Origin: Antedon mediterranea
Taxonomy: Eukaryota; Echinodermata; Crinoidea; Comatulida; Antedonidae
Length of the DNA: 64,000 nucleotides
NCBI RefSeq assembly: GCF_964355755.1
Contig: NC_092676.1
Coordinates: 11,078,288 to 11,142,287 of the forward strand
Direction of reading: 5' to 3'
The notes under the pieces were generated by a model. That model ran no database searches, was not told the origin of the DNA, and was given only the letters and a program-made list of their open reading frames with translations. Both the position numbers and the translations under genes were made by a program. Shown piece after piece: positions 58,261-64,000 of this stretch (its first letter is position 1; each line of letters begins with the position of its first letter).

Positions 58261-60408
58261 CATTCATTTAGACTAGACAAAAAGTAGTGAGCCCTCTAGC
58301 GGTCATTTGTGATTTCTGAGATTCATCGAAGCGCGACAACATCACCCGGAAATGATGTGAATTTAAAATTTTAATAGGGTTAAACTCTTTTAACCAATTG
58401 AAAGCCTTAAATTATAGTTCCTTATGAATAATTCATGACAATAATTAAAGCAAGGGTTGAAGAAGCATGTGACTTGGTTTTTGGAACAGGATAGCAGTTA
58501 TGATCGTGTCAGGTAATCATTGAATTTGCTCTTCTTTTTGTTAGATTTTATACGGTTTTTATCAATAATAATATTGTACATTTTTACGAGACCATAAAAA
58601 AATTCCTCAATTTTTGAGTAAACGAGTGACTAAATAAAAAGTTACTATGTAATGTAAATATTCGTTTGACAAAAAATGGGCATGTTGATATTTTCAGGTA
58701 TTTTTTAAATGGCGATTTAAATAGGTAAACAAATCACATGTATAACGGTGGTTTGTGCGAAGCTGGGCCTAGCCTTGATGGTCCAACGCGTACTGTGTGT
58801 TAATCAATGCGTATAGATACACACGTAGTCGTTTAGGCCAATTTTTTACATGTTTATTTATTAATATTAGGCCCCATTCTCATTTATTTTAATTAATGTA
58901 CTGAATGTACCACACTTTACAACTCTATATAAATTAGATTTTGTACTTGTATTAAATTCAAACGTTTTATGGGATTTAAAACATTAAGCTAGGCCTCGTA
59001 GTAGGCCTAGGACCACATGTTAGGTTTTTCAGCCTAATTTATCATGCAGTATACCTCTAGCCCATCTTTCAAATACATATTTAAATTAAGATACTTTTTA
59101 TATTTCTATATTTTTTATAGGATCTGACTCCAGAAAACATGTGCATCACTTGAAAGCGGCTATTTATGGACAGCATGTTGACATTCAAAAAAATTTGACC
59201 AGCTCTTATTAATTAAATGTCTTTTAAATTAAAGGTTTTCATTATAATGAAATGTACGGTGACAGAAATTTAAATGATTCTCATAATTGAGGTTTCTCAT
59301 AGATTTAATATTGAAGGTAAATAAATAAAGCTGTTTGTTATTCTTGCCTTTAGAAATAAACATGTTGTTAGTACTATATTATTAGGCCTAGGCCATTATA
59401 CAAATTAAAACTAAAAAATACAATAATCATATTTAAGGCCTACACAGCAGTACCTTACTTGATTTGATTTTTTTCAAATATTTAATTGATGAAATAAATG
59501 AGTTTGACTTTTCAATTAGTTGCCATTTTATTAGTTTCTGTGTGTTTTTATTTATATTCTTAAAATAATTGTATACAACAACTTTAAAGTATTGCGAAGA
59601 AGTGATCAAATTATAGTAGGCCTATTTGTATGTTATTGTCGCTTAAAATTATGCAGTTAAAGTATTTGATTTTAGGGTGACAGAAACGGTTAGGCAAGAA
59701 AAGAAATAAATTTGGGAATTTTGTTATGCGGTAAAAACAATTAAACATAATTTACCCCTAATGCATGTAAATGTAGAAAACATTGCTTATGTTAGCGCGA
59801 CCGAAACTCGCTACTGGGAATAGAGCCTGCAAAAGCGACGCGTACACACCTACTCGGGCACCGGCGGAGCGCGATCGAAAGTAAATATACCCGATTTCAA
59901 ATGATCATAAAATTCTTTTAAAAAATATCAACATTTTGATTTTTTGAGGATTAAAAGTAAAGATATTGAAATTTAACATGCTATTTACAAATATGTATTT
60001 AAAAATTCGGAAACAATTTTAGCGTGATATTAAAACAAACTTTTTAGAGTTCCGCGATTTCCTACGCAGGATTTGTTTGTTTTCATTGTTAATGGGCGAA
60101 TGTTACCTAAACTAGAATCGTTATAAATCTTTTAAATTTGTATTATAAGTAATTTCTTTAGTATTCTTAGTAACATCGAATGTCTCTAATTAACTAGCAG
60201 TTATTTATACTAACTATTGTTCAATAATAAGCGTGTATGAAGTGAAAATCTATAGTAATAATGTTCTTAGTCAGTTCGTCTCGCTCGCGTGAAGTCTTCG
60301 GGTTTCTCAATACAATTCTCAGCGGTAAGATAGGCTCGCGCTAATGTTTAAATCAAAAGCGCTCTCAAAACACTTTTTGTCCAAAATTCGCAATATGACG
60401 TGAGTGTG
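58261..60408. mobile_element. 2.15-kb insertion in the gypsy protease
   Basis: GCGCCA occurs on both sides (58255-58260 and 60409-60414); removing the insert rejoins D-T-G-A to QANTLPLR in one frame. Ends are weakly inverted: both contain GACAAAAAGT followed by a GAG/C-rich word about 17-28 bp from the tips. No open frame of note. A GC-richer island at about 59795-59880 stands out from an otherwise AT-rich body. It is probably a non-autonomous DNA transposon; class unknown. Confidence 0.75.
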
Positions 60409-61466
60409 GCGCCAGTATCAACTTTTAATTGTAAGTTATGCGTGCCTGGTCTGCCGTCAAGTTTTACTTTGAGATTTGCGAAAGCTTCGTCTCGGGGTTT
60501 CGGTCCGTCTTGGAAACAGAAACTGGATACTTGTATAGAGGAGAAAGAAAATGATTCAAATTGCGTATTCATGCAATCAGTATCGTTATCATCAGTATGC
60601 GTCTGTTCAGACTGTTCCAAATAATGTACATTTCTATTATATCCATAAGGGCGGTTGCGTTGGTATCCACCCCGTTGTCTTGGGGATTGACCCCGTCGGT
60701 AACGTTGGTGGTTTTGAGCATAATTAGTTCTATATTTTGGTCGACTACGATGATCTTTAAATTTACTGGTTAGACAAAACTTAGCCCAATGGCCATTCTT
60801 ACCACATGCTCTACATACGTCATCACGAGCAGGACAGTCCTGACGGTCTAAACGGTGATCTGTGCCACAATTCCTACATTTTTGTTGTTGGTAGAATAGT
60901 GATGAAACGTTAGCGATTTGTCCTTGCCCATGCATAGATTGTAGTTCACTTATATGGGCGGCGGAGGCTTCGTAACTCCGACCAAGTTTGAGCGCGTCTT
61001 GAACATTAAATCCTTTTGGTTTGTTCATTAGATCTTTCTGTAATTCCGGTATGGGAGTACTGGCAATTATCTGCTCTATCAATCGCTCATTCAATTCACT
61101 ATCGTTAAAATCACGTTTCAGAGCAAGCAATTTGCATCGGTTAATAAACTCATCCAACGACTCCCCTTGTTTTTGTGTGTATTTCCTTAGCTTCAATCGA
61201 CAAATACGAAAGTTTTCTGAAGGTTCTAATTGCTCAAGAAATTTCTTGAAAATAGTAGCTGGCTCCTTTCGCTGCTCTTCCGTTAATGTCCATGTATTAT
61301 ATCTGCGAAGACCTTCTTCGCCTACGGCAAGAAGTATCAAAGGGACTTGTCGATCTGCGTCTGTACCTTTGACTTGGAAATATAATTCAACACGTTGTTG
61401 AAATAACTTAAACGAATCTGCCGCATTTGGCGAGCTCCAATCAAAACGTGGAACGTGTTCAGTCAT
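60409..61466 (-). pseudogene. gag: Gypsy gag and start of protease
   Basis: I take ATG at 61466 (MTEHVPRFDW); the frame extends 3 codons further only through a GTG. The capsid region contains LFQQRVELYFQVKG and GESLDEFINRCKLLA, typical of gypsy gag. Two Cys/His clusters follow (CRNCGTDHRLDRQDC and CRACGKNGHWAKFC), then an Arg/Gly-rich nucleocapsid tail. The frame runs on into the protease active site (LQLKVDTGA), where the 2.15-kb insertion cuts it. Gag and pol appear to be one reading frame in this lineage. Confidence 0.9.
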
Positions 61467-61616
61467 TGTTGACACGAGATATATACAATACCGGCTGTAC
61501 TACCGTGGTGGTATGCTGGCTGTGTTGTGTTTATTTCGGCCTAGCATGCACAGAAACGGCTATTAATTGTTGCGTTTTGTCTTCACTGGTTATGTTTAAA
61601 AAAAAAGTAAAGATAC

Positions 61617-61637
61617 GTAATCCTACTTCTGACACCA
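61617..61637 (-). promoter_or_regulatory. Gypsy primer-binding site
   Basis: TGGTGTCAGAAGTAGGAT follows the 5' LTR directly. It resembles the complement of a tRNA-Leu 3' end (TGGTGTCAGAAGTGGGAT), the usual minus-strand primer in several gypsy lineages. Assignment from memory of that tRNA end. Confidence 0.75.
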
Positions 61638-61806
61638 TGTAAAGTCTGGTGTTAAACGAAAGAAATGAGACAGAGAGACAACCATGTAAGTTACGATAAG
61701 TACAAGTGTTTAATGGCAAAACAACACGTCCTTTATATACAGTAATACCTAGCACGCCACCACTCAAGTGTGTATGCAAATTGGGGTCTAGCGCCACCAT
61801 ATTACA
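61638..61806 (-). repeat. Gypsy 5' LTR (169 bp)
   Basis: Begins TGTAATATGGTGGCGC at 61806 and ends ...CCAGACTTTACA at 61638. It differs from the 3' LTR at only two sites that I see (aatacc/aatatc, actcaag/actcagg), so the insertion is young. Confidence 0.93.
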
Positions 61807-61844
61807 GGGCAACATTCACTAAATCGCGTGTTTACTCGGTGGTA

Positions 61845-62405
61845 TATAAAGTTGGTTCGTACTTTCGGTACTGATTTTAACCACCTGATGTAACCCTGTT
61901 TACTAATTAAATTGAGTTAGATAATTAGTCATTGACAATTATAACGAATTTAGGTTCAACGATTTGCCCCAAATAGGGTGTTTTCCGATCGTGGTAGGCT
62001 ATACACTAATGGATGTCCATCTTTCATAATACGAGGATGCTTCGCATTTACCTATCTCGTCCTACGATAATTGTTTTAATAGCTGAAAAACGGTTGAACA
62101 GCTCGAGTACAGCATAATAATGTTGAATATACGTTTATACAAATGTATTGATTTCCGATGAATGGAACATTCCAATCTCTCAGTCTCCCAGTTTGGTTTA
62201 ACACAAGTAGGTAAATTTATGAGCCCTTGGTAACAAGGTAAATGTATGGGCCCTTGGAGAATAAACTTAAAACCGTAAGATATAGTATTGCAATACTTTG
62301 ACAATACTGTAAATACGTATTAACTATTTTTGGTCTCCATTTGAATCGAAAATGTCTTACTGTAAGTGTTTGGTACTGTTAGATATATAAACACATATAC
62401 AAACT
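61845..62405 (-). repeat. Dispersed repeat family B, copy 2 (first part)
   Basis: Reverse complement of 27720-28300, landmark by landmark. It is interrupted at ~62405 by family A sequence and resumes at ~63650. Confidence 0.85.
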
Positions 62406-63650
62406 AGAAAGCCACTCCGAGAGTGCATACCTCCGCCTACTGTAAAATTCTCCTACATAAGATTTCTCCGGTAAAAAAAAAATATATATATATTTGTGTG
62501 TGTCTTAATGCTGTTTGTGATTTAGGCTAATTTCACTACAAGCCGGCTTTTGAAAAATTCTGTCCTATCTTTTAACAGTATCAGGTCTGAAAAGTATACT
62601 AAAAAGTGGTCCCAAAATTTAATGGAATGGTCCTTGACCACATATCTATCTGTATATTCATTTTAGTAAAGATCTTGTAATTACTTTTTGAGTAATCCTG
62701 CTAACAAACAAATGAAAACACTCAGAAACTGAGTGAAGTACTTGGCAAAATATATCCACTGATTGGGAGCATGTTGAAAGATAAATTTGTTTGCTTTATG
62801 TAATAGCTTTACATTGTTAAAAGCCTGCTGGTGTTAATAATTTGTTTAAATACTTTTTAATACAAACAATCCCGGCATTGCAATAATGACCTTTCTAAAC
62901 TCAAGATTGACCAGAATAATGGTAGAGGAGTGTTTTGAAGCTGTGCCGATTTTCGGCGCCTCTGCCTTAACCCATGTAGTAAGCTTAACCGCTCGGCCAG
63001 TCGACTAATATTTAGGTCCATGTCAAAGAATGTCCATGTTAAAAGAATACAGAGTGTGCTATTTAATATATCGATGGAAGATAAGCTTTTGTGACATGAC
63101 CAATATATCAATTTTCCTGAAAATCAACAGGCATGTTCTGACAGCAAGTATATACCTATGCACAGAATTAAATAAAACGTGACTAAAAAAACTAATTATA
63201 AACTAACAATAGCCTCATTTGACTAACAATGGAACAGCAACGCGAAAAACAAGCGGGTGGATTTTCAAAGAAAAAGGTTTTTTTAAAACTAGTCGTATTA
63301 AAAATCTGGTACATTAAATCAAGTTATGTTTTAAAATTACAAATCACAAATTATAACCATTGCCTCTTGTCCAAAAATCTTTTAACACTAGCCGGTCTGA
63401 AAATAATATCATTTTTGTTATTTGTGAAGTTATTAATAAACCAATTTTGTTGATTTTCAATAGGCATGGTCTGAAAGTATATACCTATCTACACCCAAAA
63501 ATTCAAATTGATATTTGAAAACTGTAGGCGTTATCGTGCTAACAAACAAACATGCATACAAACAAAGTAAATACTATACTTGGCAAAATTTTATTTTGCC
63601 AAATAACAAACACACGCCACCGATTACATATACCTCCTTGGCGGAGGTAA
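62405..63650. mobile_element. ~1.25-kb insert (family A) within family B
   Basis: The family B copy is continuous at 27540-28300, so this block is an insertion. Its left end matches the complement of 5600-5640. Its right end reads 'acctccttggcggaggtaaa', an 11-bp hairpin-like terminus. It includes a tRNA-like SINE head in complement (62948-63002, '...cttaaccgctcggccagt'). No coding sequence is supported. Confidence 0.7.
62948..63002 (-). mobile_element. SINE head fragment
   Basis: On the minus strand ACTGGCCGAGCGGTTAAG, then GGCAGAGGCGCCG, matching the head of the SINE at 36204. Truncated. Confidence 0.65.
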
Positions 63651-63845
63651 ATAAAATTGATTACTGTGAGTGTGGGTAGGCCCTACTGTTAGATTATAAA
63701 CACATAATATATACAAATTAACTTTATTACTATTACAGTTGCTTCTCAAAGTTTGTATTAATTAATAATTAATAATTCCCAAAAAAAAATATAAACGTCG
63801 TAGTGGTGTATCGTTACATTTACTATTTCAATCGACTATGATAGG
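63650..63845 (-). repeat. Dispersed repeat family B, copy 2 (second part)
   Basis: Reverse complement of about 27540-27720 ('gattataaacacataat', 'tttgtattaattaataatta', 'tttcaatcgac'). The rest of the window (63846-64000) shows nothing recognisable. Confidence 0.8.
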
Positions 63846-64000
63846 CTACTGCATTTAATCAATAAATATGGAAAACTTGAACAAAAATGTAAGCAAAGGT
63901 TTTTTGGTTTTAATTGAATGGCCATGTTGTCCTGATCACACACCATACAAACATAAAAATTATCATAAACTGTTCATAACAGGTGAATATGTAAATTATG

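Larger units (their letters stand above)
55098..61806 (-). mobile_element. Ty3/gypsy LTR retrotransposon
   Basis: Minus-strand element with 169-bp LTRs (61638-61806 5' and 55098-55266 3'), a primer-binding site, gag, protease, RT, RNase H and integrase, and a polypurine tract. GGGC flanks both ends (55094-55097 and 61807-61810). No envelope gene is seen. The protease is split by a 2.15-kb insertion (58261-60408), and pol carries about four frameshifts, so it is defective. It landed beside or inside repeat family B. Confidence 0.93.

Noticed and set aside
57828-58271. 147-codon plus-strand frame
   Set aside because: Antisense shadow of gypsy protease and RT.

Overview
This is a eukaryotic genomic window, very AT-rich and dominated by transposable elements. 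It holds one clear host gene, a nine-exon organic-anion transporter of the SLCO/OATP family on the minus strand (47252-53524). The mix of BEL/Pao and Ty3/gypsy LTR elements, many CR1/L2/Rex-like LINEs, tRNA-headed SINEs and frequent 'taggcctaggcct' words suggests a marine invertebrate deuterostome, possibly an echinoderm. That assignment is inference and is not proven by any single feature.

Layout. 1-12.7 kb: a graveyard of LINE fragments on both strands (RT, endonuclease and ORF1-like pieces), two copies of a ~300-bp MITE with ATGTATTGTCCCCC termini, and old diverged repeats. 12,988-18,192: a 5.2-kb foldback element with two ~1.8-kb inverted arms around an AT-rich non-coding core. It sits inside a LINE reverse-transcriptase gene at the NYRPIS motif and is flanked by a 4-bp duplication (AAAT). 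18.5-21.9 kb: hairpin repeats, microsatellites and the start of a ~1.7-1.9-kb tandem duplication. 21,993-34,892: a BEL/Pao retrotransposon on the minus strand with ~915-bp LTRs, a polypurine tract and a TATAC target duplication. A nearly full LINE (22,200-25,462) sits in its 3' LTR. A ~2.4-kb element with a 12-bp target duplication (26,349-28,745) sits in its integrase. A local inverted duplication breaks its protease region.

35,127-41,050: the second copy of the ~1.8-kb duplicated unit, interrupted by a 4.74-kb element (35,847-40,585). That element has ~0.4-kb inverted termini and an internal ~140-bp satellite, and it carries a SINE and a LINE. Its satellite unit and termini contain direct AGGTCA half-sites spaced like nuclear-receptor DR1 sites. 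42.9-45.3 kb: a large LINE remnant. 45.8 kb: a tRNA-headed SINE. 47.2-53.5 kb: the SLCO gene, with a Rex-like LINE in its last intron. 53,804-54,359: a MITE bounded by TTAA. 55,098-61,806: a Ty3/gypsy element with 169-bp LTRs and a tRNA-Leu-like primer-binding site, whose protease active site is split by a 2.15-kb insertion. 61.8-64 kb: inverted copies of a repeat also seen at 27.5-28.3 kb, again with a nested insert.

How it fits together: the order of nesting gives a relative history. The ~1.8-kb tandem units are oldest, BEL and the 4.74-kb element jumped into them, and LINEs and SINEs then jumped into those. Apart from SLCO, every recognisable coding sequence here is mobile-element derived and carries stops or frameshifts. 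The most unusual objects are the two long-inverted-repeat elements, which encode no recognisable transposase.
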